Part shown: positions 1-7,938 of the stretch, piece by piece
Numbering within the stretch: the first letter of the stretch is position 1
Layout: every line of letters starts with the position of its first letter
NCBI RefSeq assembly: GCF_033097365.1
Contig: NZ_AP028461.1
Location: 992,001-1,056,000, forward strand
Direction: 5' to 3'
DNA length: 64,000 nucleotides
Origin: Actinoplanes sichuanensis
Lineage (GTDB): Bacteria; Actinomycetota; Actinomycetes; Mycobacteriales; Micromonosporaceae
Notes under the pieces: model-generated
Database searches by the model: none
Told to the model about the DNA's origin: nothing
What the model saw: only the letters and a program-made list of their open reading frames with translations
Made by a program: the position numbers and the translations under genes

Positions 1-1
1 G

Positions 2-214
2 TTGGCCGCGGTGGTCGACGGCTTGCGCGCCCGAGGCCTGGTGAACGAGGCAGGCGGGTTCACCGAATCCGGCCGCGAGACGAGGCAGCGGATCGAGACC
101 CTGACCGATGAGTTGGCGGCGCCGCCGTACGAGGTGCTGACCGCCGGGGAACTCGACGAACTGATCACCACCCTCGAACCGATCGCCGCCGCCGTTCAGG
201 CCGCCGACAGCTGA
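2..214 (+). CDS. C-terminal part of SCO6745-like helix-turn-helix protein (5' end outside window)
   Basis: The reading frame is open to the left window edge and ends at TGA 212-214, so only the last 70 or so residues are present and the true start lies outside. The visible part looks like the end of a small winged-helix protein: a segment ARGLVNEAGGFTESGRETRQ resembles the wing of a MarR-type fold, followed by an acidic helix and a final LEPIAAAVQAADS helix. This arrangement resembles the actinobacterial SCO6745 family, whose function is unknown. It is convergent with the reductase gene that follows. The family call rests on a fragment and is tentative. Confidence 0.5.
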   Translation: MAAVVDGLRARGLVNEAGGFTESGRETRQRIETLTDELAAPPYEVLTAGELDELITTLEPIAAAVQAADS

Positions 215-263
215 CCGGAAGGCCCGGCCCGGAACGATCGAGTCGAGGTGGCCGATCCCGGCC

Positions 264-1034
264 TCACCGGCCGGCGTAGACGCCGGATCGGATGGCCCGG
301 CCGAGAGCGACCAGGGCTGCCGCCAGTGCCGGCGGAGTGCCCGCCGCCAGCAGGTGCGCGGAGTAGGCCTCGTCATCGAGCAGGACCGGCTCGATCGGGC
401 GGCCGGACCGCGAACCGAACAGTGCCGCCACCGCGACGGCGTCCAGCGGCTGCGGGCCGTGCACGTCGACGGTTCCTCGCGCCGGGCCGAGCAGCGCCTC
501 GGCCGCGACCTCGGCGCACCGTGACCGGCTGACGTAGGAGACCTCGCCGCCGCCCGCATTGCTCACGTGCCGTCCGGTCGCCACCGCCGCGGCCTGCAGA
601 CCGTCGAGCCCTTCCAGGTACAGGTTGTTGCGCAACGCCGTCCACGGCACCCCGGCCGACCGTAGTGCCGCCTCCGAAGCCCGATGAGCCGCGTTGAGCA
701 TGTCCGGCGGCCCGTCGCAGCCGACCAGCGACGTGTAGACCAGATGCCCGACACCGGCCCCGGCCGCCGCCGCGATCGCCGCCGCGTGCTGCGCCGTCCG
801 CCGAGCATTGTCCCGATGGTCGGTGCTCACCACGAGCGCGGCATCCGCACCCTCGAACGCCGCCGGACCGATGTCGTCGAAATCGGCACGGCGAACCACG
901 ACCCCATCCGGTACGCCCTCCGGCCGCCGCGTGACGACGATGACATCCGCCCGGCCGATCAGCCGCCGCACCACCGCCGACCCGAGTGCCCCGGCCCCAC
1001 CGGTGACCACAATTCGTTTGCTCACGCCGCCCAT
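264..1034 (-). CDS. NmrA/QorB-like NAD(P)H-binding reductase
   Basis: About 256 residues from ATG 1034; a GTG at 1025 is an equally possible start. The N-terminus IVVTGGAGALGSAVVRRL has the GxxGxxG turn of an atypical short-chain dehydrogenase Rossmann fold, and the protein lacks the classical YxxxK catalytic pair, as in NmrA and QorB-type proteins that bind NAD(P)H and reduce quinones or act as redox sensors. It is divergent from an HxlR regulator, the same arrangement as E. coli ytfG (qorB)/ytfH, so quinone or electrophile stress is the likely theme. Enzyme activity is inferred from family and context only. Confidence 0.75.
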   Translation of the reverse strand: MGGVSKRIVVTGGAGALGSAVVRRLIGRADVIVVTRRPEGVPDGVVVRRADFDDIGPAAFEGADAALVVSTDHRDNARRTAQHAAAIAAAAGAGVGHLVYTSLVGCDGPPDMLNAAHRASEAALRSAGVPWTALRNNLYLEGLDGLQAAAVATGRHVSNAGGGEVSYVSRSRCAEVAAEALLGPARGTVDVHGPQPLDAVAVAALFGSRSGRPIEPVLLDDEAYSAHLLAAGTPPALAAALVALGRAIRSGVYAGR

Positions 1035-1179
1035 CGTCGGCGAGCATCCGCCCACCCGGAAGAACGCACTTCAACCTGCCTCAGGCACACGAAGGTAACC
1101 GAACCGGCCCGCGGAGACGACCAGGACCAGGCATACGGGAGTGGATCGAATGGAACTCGCACTACTACTGCCACCAGGC

Positions 1180-1539
1180 ATGACGGTGACACCGACGATG
1201 AAGGAGCAGTGCCCGCTGCGCGACACCCTGGACCGGATCGGCGACCGCTGGACCGTGATCGTCGTGGTGCTGCTGTTGCCCGGCCCACGCCGCTTCACCG
1301 AGCTGATGCGCGCCGCCGAAGGCATCAGCCAGCGGATGCTGACGCACACGCTGCGCGGCCTGGAACGCGACGGTCTCCTCACTCGAACGGTGCACGCGTG
1401 TGTGCCGCCGAAGGTCGAGTACGAGCTGACCGATCCCGGCCGTGCTCTGGCCGGTCCGCTCACCGAGCTGCTGCACTGGTCGGTGCGGCACCAGGAGTCG
1501 GTGCTCGCGGCCCGGAAGACCTTCGACGCGGATGTCTGA
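1180..1539 (+). CDS. HxlR-family winged-helix transcriptional regulator
   Basis: A 119-residue protein if started at ATG 1180; GTG 1141 and ATG 1198 are alternatives in the same frame. It shows the HxlR signature: an N-terminal CPLRDTLDRIGDRWT block followed by a helix-turn-helix (FTELMRAAEGISQRMLTHTL) and a wing ending YELTDPGRAL. The single cysteine in KEQCPL is at the position used as a thiol sensor by YodB/QorR-type members. It is divergent from the NmrA-like reductase and lies 44 nt before a VOC gene, so it probably controls one or both. The start choice is uncertain because no strong ribosome binding site is visible. Confidence 0.85.
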   Translation: MTVTPTMKEQCPLRDTLDRIGDRWTVIVVVLLLPGPRRFTELMRAAEGISQRMLTHTLRGLERDGLLTRTVHACVPPKVEYELTDPGRALAGPLTELLHWSVRHQESVLAARKTFDADV

Positions 1540-1583
1540 TTCGTTCAAGACCCGGGGGTACGTGGTCTCGTAGCGTCGAACCC

Positions 1584-1979
1584 ATGGCACCCACCTTCAA
1601 CGCGATCGGCCTCGCTGTGGCCGACATGGCAGCGTCCCTGTCCTTCTACCGGCGGCTGGGACTGGAGTTTCCGGACGGCGCCGAGCGGGAGCCGCACACC
1701 GAGGCGGTGGTCGCCGGCGGCATCCGTCTGATGTGGGACACGCATGCCGCCCTGCAGACCTTCGACCCGGAATACCGGCCCGGCCCGCCGTCGGGCGGCT
1801 GGGCGTTCCTCTGCGCGGACCCGGCCGAGGTCGACAGCGTCCACGCGAGCCTGGTCGCCGCCGGCCACCCGTCGGTGAACGCTCCGTGGGACGCCCCCTG
1901 GGGCCAGCGTTACGCCCAGGTCAAGGACCCGGACGGCAACGTCGTGGACCTCTTCGCCTGGGCGAAGGCCGAAGCGTAG
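1584..1979 (+). CDS. VOC-family (glyoxalase/bleomycin resistance-like) protein
   Basis: 131 residues with the beta-alpha-beta-beta-beta modules of the vicinal oxygen chelate superfamily: AIGLAVADMAASLSFYRRLG at the start and YAQVKDPDGNVVDLFAW at the end. The C-terminal DPDGN motif is typical of the glyoxalase/dioxygenase/antibiotic-binding class. The metal ligands and substrate cannot be assigned from sequence. It follows the HxlR gene by 44 nt in the same direction and could be part of the same stress response. It is convergent with the AraC gene. Confidence 0.85.
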   Translation: MAPTFNAIGLAVADMAASLSFYRRLGLEFPDGAEREPHTEAVVAGGIRLMWDTHAALQTFDPEYRPGPPSGGWAFLCADPAEVDSVHASLVAAGHPSVNAPWDAPWGQRYAQVKDPDGNVVDLFAWAKAEA

Positions 1980-2005
1980 ACGCCACAGCCGGAGACCCGA
2001 CACCG

Positions 2006-2734
2006 TCATCGGAGCAGCTCGCTCAACGGCACGCCGGCCATCGCCCGCACCTCACGAGCGAGATGGGCCTGGTCGGCGTAGCCCGCGTCGGCCGACACCG
2101 CGGCGAACGGGCGGCCGGCCCGAGCCATCGTGACGGCCCGCTGCATCCGCAGGATCCGGTGGAGGGTCTTCGGGCCGTACCCGAAAGCGGTGTTGCTCCG
2201 CCGTTGCAACTGCCGTGGGCTGAGGCCGCAGCGCTCGGCGACCGCGCCCACCGGCACCCCGGCCAGCACCGCCCCGGCCAGCGCGACCATCGCCGGATCG
2301 GTCCCCTGCCAGCGCCGACCGGCGGCGGCGGTGAGCGCGGCGACCGGATCATCGGCCTGGGCGATGGCCCGCACCTCGGCCGCCGGCCACAGAGCGTCCA
2401 GCGGCACCTGCCGGTCGACCAGCTCACTGGCGGGCACCCCGAGCACACCGGCCCCGGTGCCCGCGCCGAAGCGCAGTGCCGCATAGCGGCTGCCCGGTGG
2501 AGGCCGCCCGATCTGGGCGGTGGTGTCCGGCCCGGCGACGAAGACGTGACCGTCGTGCCAGATCAGGTCGAGGCAGCCGTCCGGCAGGATCCGTTTCACC
2601 CGGTGCTCGCCGGGTGGCGTGACACTCCGCCACGCGACGACATACGGCAGCGGTGACGTCCATTCCTCGTACACACCCGAGACCCTGCCACGGGGGTACG
2701 ACAGAACCGTCCCAGGCAGGTGCGCCTCGAACAA
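2006..2734 (-). CDS. AraC-family transcriptional regulator
   Basis: A 242-residue protein. The N-terminal 110 or so residues carry a sensor-like half with the motif RILPDGCLDLIW, which is typical of actinobacterial AraC regulators with a DUF6597-type N-terminal domain. The C-terminal 100 residues form the double helix-turn-helix: GAVAERCGLSPRQLQRR for the first and PFAAVSADAGYADQAHLARE for the second, ending in the usual short basic tail. The ligand is unknown. It ends 26 nt from the convergent VOC gene and starts about 60 nt from the end of the GH5 gene. Confidence 0.88.
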   Translation of the reverse strand: MFEAHLPGTVLSYPRGRVSGVYEEWTSPLPYVVAWRSVTPPGEHRVKRILPDGCLDLIWHDGHVFVAGPDTTAQIGRPPPGSRYAALRFGAGTGAGVLGVPASELVDRQVPLDALWPAAEVRAIAQADDPVAALTAAAGRRWQGTDPAMVALAGAVLAGVPVGAVAERCGLSPRQLQRRSNTAFGYGPKTLHRILRMQRAVTMARAGRPFAAVSADAGYADQAHLAREVRAMAGVPLSELLR

Positions 2735-2797
2735 CGCGGCCGGGTCCGAGGCGAGCGCCGCAGCAGCTCGTCCCGGACCCGGTCCACGTGCGAAAGG

Positions 2798-3820
2798 TCA
2801 GAGGCCCCAGCCGTACCGGATGCGGTCTCGTCCTGAGGTGTTGCGGACGGCGAGGTTGAGGTTCGTGCCGCTGCCGCTGAAGGCGAACATCGAGTAGTAG
2901 TCGAAGCCGGAGGTCCCGGTGGGTTTGCCGCCGAGCGCCGGCCAGTAGACGCCGCCCATCTGGTTGTCCCGCATGACCTGGGTGACGGCCCGGATGTGCC
3001 GGACGAAGTTGTCGGTGCTGTTGGCGTCGGCGTAGTTGAGACCGGTCGACATCGGCGCGCCGTATTCGGTGACGACCGCGCGGGAGGCGCAGTTGCCGAG
3101 GCGGGTCTGCACGTGGGTACGGAACGCGTCGTACGTCATCGCGCTGTAGAAGAACGCGTAGTGGTGGAACGAGAGCAGCGTGCCGCTGAACCGGCTGTCG
3201 TTGCAGACGTCGCGCAGGTCCTGGCTGTAGCCGGTGCCGCCGATCAGGGTCCGGGCCGGTACCGCCGAATAGTGGTAGCTCATCCAGTTCGCGGCCACGT
3301 TGCGCCACTCGGCCGAGGTGTAGCCGTGCGGCTCGTTCATCGGCTCGAAGTAGACGTTGGTGTTCGCCCCGTACAGATAGGTGACGTTGGACCACATGGT
3401 GTTCCAGGCGGCGATGTTGGTGATCCGACCGCCGGACGCGGCGCCGTCCTCCCAGTAGGCGAGGATGACCTTGAAGCCGCGGGCGGTGGCCGCGTCGATC
3501 GCGCCCCGATAGGCGTTCCACCAGGTGGTGCCGACGGTGTGGGTGTTGATCGGCAGCCGGACGGTGTTCACGCCGACGGCCGCCATGTCGTCGTACAGGG
3601 CGTTGGCCTTGGCCCGCACGGTGGCGTTGCTGTCGGACTGGCTCAGGCCCTGCACGACGAGCGGGCCGGTGCTGAAGTTGTCGCCGAGGACGGCCCAGTT
3701 CATGCCACGGAACTGATTGGTGACGGCGGCGGCCGGTGACGCCCCGGTGACGACGCCGAGGGGGATCAGCGCCAGCGCGGTGAGGCTGCCGATGACGGCA
3801 CGCAAGAAGGTGGTTCGCAA
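2798..3820 (-). CDS. Secreted glycoside hydrolase family 5 (cellulase/mannanase-like)
   Basis: A 340-residue single-domain enzyme with a Sec signal peptide (about residues 1-32, ending ASPAAAV). The TIM-barrel catalytic pair is visible: general acid/base Glu163 in YFEPMNEPHG and nucleophile Glu252 in VVTEYGAP, with the upstream TVRLPIN and SFHHYAFF strands characteristic of GH5. No carbohydrate-binding module follows, so the protein is a bare catalytic domain. Substrate is probably a beta-1,4-glucan or mannan, but subfamily cannot be decided by eye. An imperfect palindrome with a central CG lies 65 nt upstream (3885-3896), suggesting LacI-type sugar-responsive control. Confidence 0.88.
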   Translation of the reverse strand: MRTTFLRAVIGSLTALALIPLGVVTGASPAAAVTNQFRGMNWAVLGDNFSTGPLVVQGLSQSDSNATVRAKANALYDDMAAVGVNTVRLPINTHTVGTTWWNAYRGAIDAATARGFKVILAYWEDGAASGGRITNIAAWNTMWSNVTYLYGANTNVYFEPMNEPHGYTSAEWRNVAANWMSYHYSAVPARTLIGGTGYSQDLRDVCNDSRFSGTLLSFHHYAFFYSAMTYDAFRTHVQTRLGNCASRAVVTEYGAPMSTGLNYADANSTDNFVRHIRAVTQVMRDNQMGGVYWPALGGKPTGTSGFDYYSMFAFSGSGTNLNLAVRNTSGRDRIRYGWGL

Positions 3821-3884
3821 GGTCTCGTCCTTCCACGCGGGGAACGCACGCGGGGAACGTGCTAGGCAACACCTTGGTAATGAT

Positions 3885-3896
3885 GTGAACGCTCAC
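3885..3896. promoter_or_regulatory. Possible LacI-type operator upstream of GH5
   Basis: GTGAACGCTCAC is a 12-bp inverted repeat with five of six pairs matched and a central CG, the layout of LacI-family operators. It lies in the 161-bp region between the GH5 gene and the divergent PadR gene, so it could act on either. The same interval also contains a related half-site, GCTCAC at 3927-3932. Confidence 0.4.
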
Positions 3897-3981
3897 GCGA
3901 TTGTTCGAGCCGACTCGTTCACAAACGCTCACGGACGAACATGCGTTGACCCCATAGTCAGATCATCTTTATATTGGGCCG

Positions 3982-4317
3982 ATGCGTGAACCGACGTTCT
4001 GGATCCTCACCGCGCTCGCCCCCGAGCCCCGCTACGGGTATGGGGTGATCCAGGAGGTCACCCGCCTCTCCGAGGGCCGGATCACGCTCCAGGCCGGCAC
4101 CCTCTACGCCGCGCTGGACCGCCTGGTCGCGCTCGGCCTGGTCGAGCCGGACCGGGCCGAGACGGTCGACGGCCGGCCCCGCCGCTACTACCGCCTGACC
4201 AGCGACGGGGCGACCGCGCTGGACGCCGAGACCGAGCGGCTCCGCGCGAGCGTCGAGGCGGCCACCGCCCAACTGGCCGCCCGCCGCCGCTTCGGACTGG
4301 GACCGGTGTCGTCGTGA
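3982..4317 (+). CDS. PadR-family transcriptional regulator
   Basis: 111 residues with the full PadR N-terminal winged helix: EPTFWILTALAPEPRYGYGV, then GRITLQAGTLYAALDRLVAL (the QxGTLYxxLxRL signature) and a wing ending GRPRRYYRLT. PadR proteins are usually autoregulatory repressors of membrane or multidrug genes. The stop codon overlaps the GTG start of the following membrane protein by 4 nt, so the two are translationally coupled and the regulator very likely acts with or on that product. Confidence 0.9.
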   Translation: MREPTFWILTALAPEPRYGYGVIQEVTRLSEGRITLQAGTLYAALDRLVALGLVEPDRAETVDGRPRRYYRLTSDGATALDAETERLRASVEAATAQLAARRRFGLGPVSS

Positions 4318-5717
4318 GCGATCGGCTCGCGCGGCGTTACGCGTACTGGCTGCGCTTCTATCCCCCCGGCGAACGCCGCGCCGAGATGCTCGCCACCCTC
4401 CTCGAATGCGCTCCGCCGGAGCGCACCCGGCCGACCGGCCGGGAGATCATCAACCTGATGCGGTACGGGCTACGCGCCCGCCTGGGACACCCCGCGAGCA
4501 CCGCGGTGGTGGTCCTGGCGACCCTGGCCGCGCTCGCGTCGGGTCTGCTCGGTGCCGCCGTGGCCGCCCGGATCGGCTGGGCGAACGCACCGGCCCTGCC
4601 GTCCGGCGCGGAGTCACAGGCGCTGGGCGAGGCGGTCTTCCCCGGCCAGAAGGTGTGGGGCGGCGGCGACGCCGAGACGTTCGTGGCCAGCGGCGACGGC
4701 GAACAGACCGTCTACGGCTACGCCGACTACTGGATCAAGCACGACGACACCACCCGGGACGTGCTCACCTACGCCAGGGGCGCCCGCGAGCGGCTGGCCG
4801 CGGCCGGCTGGGACGTGCACGGCGACGTCACGTTCGAGCACGAGGTCGCGTCCGAGACCCCGATCGACACCGCCACGTTCTGGGCGTCCCGCGACGACCT
4901 GGTGCTCAGCTACACGGGCGTCCTCTGGGGCAACCGGGCGCCCTGGGATTCCGACGGCGCCGCGAGTTTCGAGCTCACCCGGTCGGCGCCGGCCTGGCTG
5001 GACACGGTCGCGGTGACCGGGGGAGTGCTCGGCGCGATGGCCGGCTGGCTGCTCTTCGGGTGGGCCGGCCGTCGTTCCGAGGGCCACCCGCTGCGGACCA
5101 CGGTCGCGGGTGCGCTCGGCTGGACCGCTGTCGTCTGGACGCTGGGATCGGCGCTGCTCGGCGGCCTGTGGAACCTGCAACCGGACCGGCCCGCCGACGA
5201 GTTCGTCTGGCTGAGCCTGCGGACGCTGACCGGCGGGGCGGGCGCGCTGATCCTGGCCATGACGGTGACGGCCTTCGCCGCGGTCCGGCTGCGCACGGCG
5301 ATCCCGGCCGCGATTCTGCTGGCCGGCGTGATCGTGGTGTCCGGCTGGCAGTCCGCGGCGGCCGCGGCGTGCACCCCGTCCGGTCCGCCCGACGATTCGC
5401 CACCCGACGAGGTCACGCTCAGCCGGGTGGCCCGGGTCTACATCGCCCAGGACTCCACCGACGAGCAGCGCAACTACGCGGAGGCGGCGATCGCCCGGGT
5501 GTGGGGGACCAGGGCGTTCTCGTTCCACTACGACCCGACCGACGAGGAGTACCGGTACGCCTACTGCGACGGTGGGCCGCTCACCGGCGACTCCGGGATG
5601 CGGGTGCCGTACTTCTGGGAGATCGACCTGAGCAGCCCGGGGGTGTTCCCGGCGCTGGAGGACGAGGTGTCGCCGATGCCGGGAGTGCTCGCGGTGGTGC
5701 ACGGGCGGGCGGTCTGA
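4314..5717 (+). CDS. Membrane protein coupled to PadR regulator, function unknown
   Basis: 467 residues starting at a GTG that overlaps the PadR stop. A cytoplasmic N-terminal segment rich in Arg and Glu (about residues 1-58) is followed by a membrane helix at about 62-85, an extracytoplasmic loop of about 140 residues, then four closely spaced hydrophobic helices between roughly 228 and 350, and a C-terminal extracytoplasmic tail of about 115 residues. I recognise no enzyme motif. Proteins of this type downstream of PadR are common in actinomycetes and remain uncharacterised. The stop codon lies inside a hairpin (5702-5728). Confidence 0.8.
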   Translation: MSDRLARRYAYWLRFYPPGERRAEMLATLLECAPPERTRPTGREIINLMRYGLRARLGHPASTAVVVLATLAALASGLLGAAVAARIGWANAPALPSGAESQALGEAVFPGQKVWGGGDAETFVASGDGEQTVYGYADYWIKHDDTTRDVLTYARGARERLAAAGWDVHGDVTFEHEVASETPIDTATFWASRDDLVLSYTGVLWGNRAPWDSDGAASFELTRSAPAWLDTVAVTGGVLGAMAGWLLFGWAGRRSEGHPLRTTVAGALGWTAVVWTLGSALLGGLWNLQPDRPADEFVWLSLRTLTGGAGALILAMTVTAFAAVRLRTAIPAAILLAGVIVVSGWQSAAAAACTPSGPPDDSPPDEVTLSRVARVYIAQDSTDEQRNYAEAAIARVWGTRAFSFHYDPTDEEYRYAYCDGGPLTGDSGMRVPYFWEIDLSSPGVFPALEDEVSPMPGVLAVVHGRAV

Positions 5718-5728
5718 CCGCCCGCCCG
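5702..5728. terminator. GC-rich hairpin at a convergent gene end
   Basis: CGGGCGGGCGGT and ACCGCCCGCCCG form a perfect 12-bp stem with a 3-nt loop. The hairpin includes the TGA of the membrane protein gene and ends 10 nt before the stop of the convergent protease gene, so it could end transcription from both sides. There is no T tract. Confidence 0.55.
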
Positions 5729-5738
5729 GCTCACCGGA

Positions 5739-6479
5739 TCAGGCGGGCAGCCCGCCGACCTGGGTGTTCACCCACGCGCGGATCGACGGCAGGTCGCCGT
5801 AGATCGACGGGGCGGTGGCGCAGGTGGAGCTGTTGTTACCGGCCCGGCTGGTGACGCCGATCAGCGCCCACCGGCCGTTGACCGCCCGGACCTGCGGCCC
5901 GCCGGAGTCGCCGTAACAGGCGCCGGCGTTGCCGTTGGTGTTGTTGGTGCAGATCTCATAGGCCGCGTCGATGCCGGAGCAGCGGCTGTCCGCGACGATC
6001 GAGGTGTCGAGCTGGTTGGCGACCACCGGGGTGGAGCCGCAGCCCCGGGTCGGGCAGGTCTGGCCCCAGCCGATGATCCGGGTCGCGGTGCCGACCGCGC
6101 CCGACGACGTCGGGATCGGCGCCGGGGCGTAGGTCACCGAGGAGGCCAGCTCCAGCAGCTTGACGTCGATCCGGGGGTGGGTGACGGCGCGGCGCACCGA
6201 GACCACCACGCCGCCGCTGGACCGGTTGATACTGCCGACCCGTACGGTGCTGGGGGTCGGGCAGTGGGCGGCGGTGACCGCCCAGTTCGCCTTGATCAGC
6301 GAGCCGGTGCAGCCTGACACATAGACCATGAACGAGTAGTTCTCGCTCGCGGTGACGCCGCCGACGACCTGGGTGGCCGGGCCGGGGTCGACCGGGGCGG
6401 CCTGGGCGGCGGTGGTCGGCGCGAACATGCCGACCACCGCTACCGCGGCGGCCAGGAGGATCCGGGCTGGGATGCGCAT
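5739..6479 (-). CDS. Secreted trypsin-like serine protease (peptidase family S1)
   Basis: 246 residues from ATG 6479; an upstream in-frame extension to 6560 is unlikely because the signal peptide begins at MRIPARILLAAAVAVVG. After a short propeptide the mature N-terminus is probably VVGGVTASENYSF. The catalytic triad is complete: His in WAVTAAHC, Asp in HPRIDVKLLEL and Ser in GACYGDSGGPQ. Six further cysteines suggest disulfides. It is about the length of Streptomyces trypsins. It probably acts outside the cell on proteins. No dedicated inhibitor gene is visible nearby. Confidence 0.92.
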   Translation of the reverse strand: MRIPARILLAAAVAVVGMFAPTTAAQAAPVDPGPATQVVGGVTASENYSFMVYVSGCTGSLIKANWAVTAAHCPTPSTVRVGSINRSSGGVVVSVRRAVTHPRIDVKLLELASSVTYAPAPIPTSSGAVGTATRIIGWGQTCPTRGCGSTPVVANQLDTSIVADSRCSGIDAAYEICTNNTNGNAGACYGDSGGPQVRAVNGRWALIGVTSRAGNNSSTCATAPSIYGDLPSIRAWVNTQVGGLPA

Positions 6480-6598
6480 GTGTACGTCCCTTCGTGCCTT
6501 CGGGGGAACGGGCTGGTGCCCGCGGCCGAAGTTACAAGAAAGTGACGATTGTCGATACATCTCAGCCGATCACCCTGGTTCGGGTGATGGTGGCCGGA

Positions 6599-7765
6599 TC
6601 AGCGCGGCCACAGCGGCTCCTCGGCGTGCTCCTCCGCGTCCCGCAGCACCCGCAGGACGTTGCGGTTGGCGAGTTTCTCCAGGTCACTGTCCGACCACCG
6701 GCGGTCCCGCAACTCCGCGAACAGCCGCGGGTAGGCGGACACGTCGGCCAGCCCGTCCGGGACCTCGGGTGTGCCGTCGAAGTCACCGCCGATCCCGACG
6801 TGGTCCACGCCGGCCACCTCACGGGCGTGTGTCACGTGGTCGGCCACCTGCGCCACGGTCGCCGACGGTTTCGGGTTCGCCGCCAGCCACGGGGCGAAGG
6901 CCGGCTCCGCCGCCCAGTCGTGCGGCACACCGACCGGTACGTGCGCGGAGTCCTCACCCGGGCGCGGGGCACGCGGCCAGTCCTCGCCGTACGCGGTCAG
7001 CCCGAGCCGTGCCCACTCGTCGTCGGCCGCCTGCATCCAGTCGCGGACCGACGGCGACACGAAGAACGACACGAACGTCAACTGGATCACCCCGCCGTTG
7101 CCGGGTAGCCGGGACAGTACGTCGTCAGGCACGTTACGCGGGTGGTCGGTCACCGCCCGGGCGCCCGAGTGGCTGAAGATCACCGGGGCGGCGGCCTCGT
7201 CCAGCGCATGGTGCATCGTCGCGGCGGACACGTGTGAGAGGTCGACCAGTACTCCCAGGCGCTGCATCTCCCGTACCATCGCCCGCCCCTCGGCCGTCAG
7301 GCCACCGTGCGCCGCGTCCTGCGTCGCCGAATCCGCCCACCCGGTGTGGTGATTGTGGGTGAGGGTGACATAACGGATGCCGAGACGCGCCAGGCAGCGC
7401 AGCACCGCCGGCGAGCTCGCGAGGCAGTGCCCGCCCTCGACGCCGATCAGCGACGCGATCCGCCCGCCGGCCATCGCCCGTTCCACGTCGGCCGAGGTGT
7501 AGGCCATCGCCAACTCGTCCGGATAGGCGGCGACCAGCCGGTGCACGAGGTCGATCTGCTCCAGGGTGCTGGTCACCGCCACCGGCTCGGGAAGGTCCGA
7601 CGGCACGTAGACCGACCAGAACTGCCCGCCCACGCCGCCTTTGCGCAGCCGGGGCAGATCGGTGTGCAGGCCCGGGTGCTCGTCCTGCAGCGCGGGCACG
7701 GCCGACCCGTGCCACTCCCGCAGCCGCATCGGCAGGTCGTTGTGGCCGTCGATGATCAAGTTCAT
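6599..7765 (-). CDS. Membrane dipeptidase-type metallopeptidase (family M19)
   Basis: 388 residues, the usual length of bacterial M19 renal dipeptidase homologues. The zinc-binding motifs are present in order: IDGHNDLP (HxD), LIGVEGGH (bridging Glu), the histidines of LVDLSHVS and VIFSHSGARAV, and GIGGDFDG near the end. No signal peptide is seen, so it is probably cytoplasmic despite the family name. The family hydrolyses dipeptides, including those with a D-residue, so peptide salvage or peptidoglycan peptide turnover are possible roles. It lies 119 nt upstream of the protease gene on the same strand. Confidence 0.93.
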   Translation of the reverse strand: MNLIIDGHNDLPMRLREWHGSAVPALQDEHPGLHTDLPRLRKGGVGGQFWSVYVPSDLPEPVAVTSTLEQIDLVHRLVAAYPDELAMAYTSADVERAMAGGRIASLIGVEGGHCLASSPAVLRCLARLGIRYVTLTHNHHTGWADSATQDAAHGGLTAEGRAMVREMQRLGVLVDLSHVSAATMHHALDEAAAPVIFSHSGARAVTDHPRNVPDDVLSRLPGNGGVIQLTFVSFFVSPSVRDWMQAADDEWARLGLTAYGEDWPRAPRPGEDSAHVPVGVPHDWAAEPAFAPWLAANPKPSATVAQVADHVTHAREVAGVDHVGIGGDFDGTPEVPDGLADVSAYPRLFAELRDRRWSDSDLEKLANRNVLRVLRDAEEHAEEPLWPR

Positions 7766-7938
7766 TCCCTCTGGCTACCGCCCGCCGACCACCCGTGCAA
7801 GCGGATCCGCCCGTTCGGGGGCCGGTTTCACCGCAACCGGCCGGCACCGGCACGGGCACTCGGCCCGCACCCGCCGACCTGGAATCTCTTTCACATGCCC
7901 GGCCGACAACGCGCCGGACAAACTGGGGGAGTCACTGA

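Noticed and set aside
684..1979. 431-residue plus ORF spanning the HxlR and VOC genes
   Set aside because: Only its C-terminal part (from 1584) is the VOC protein. Most of the rest is antisense to the NmrA-like gene or in the wrong frame of the HxlR gene.
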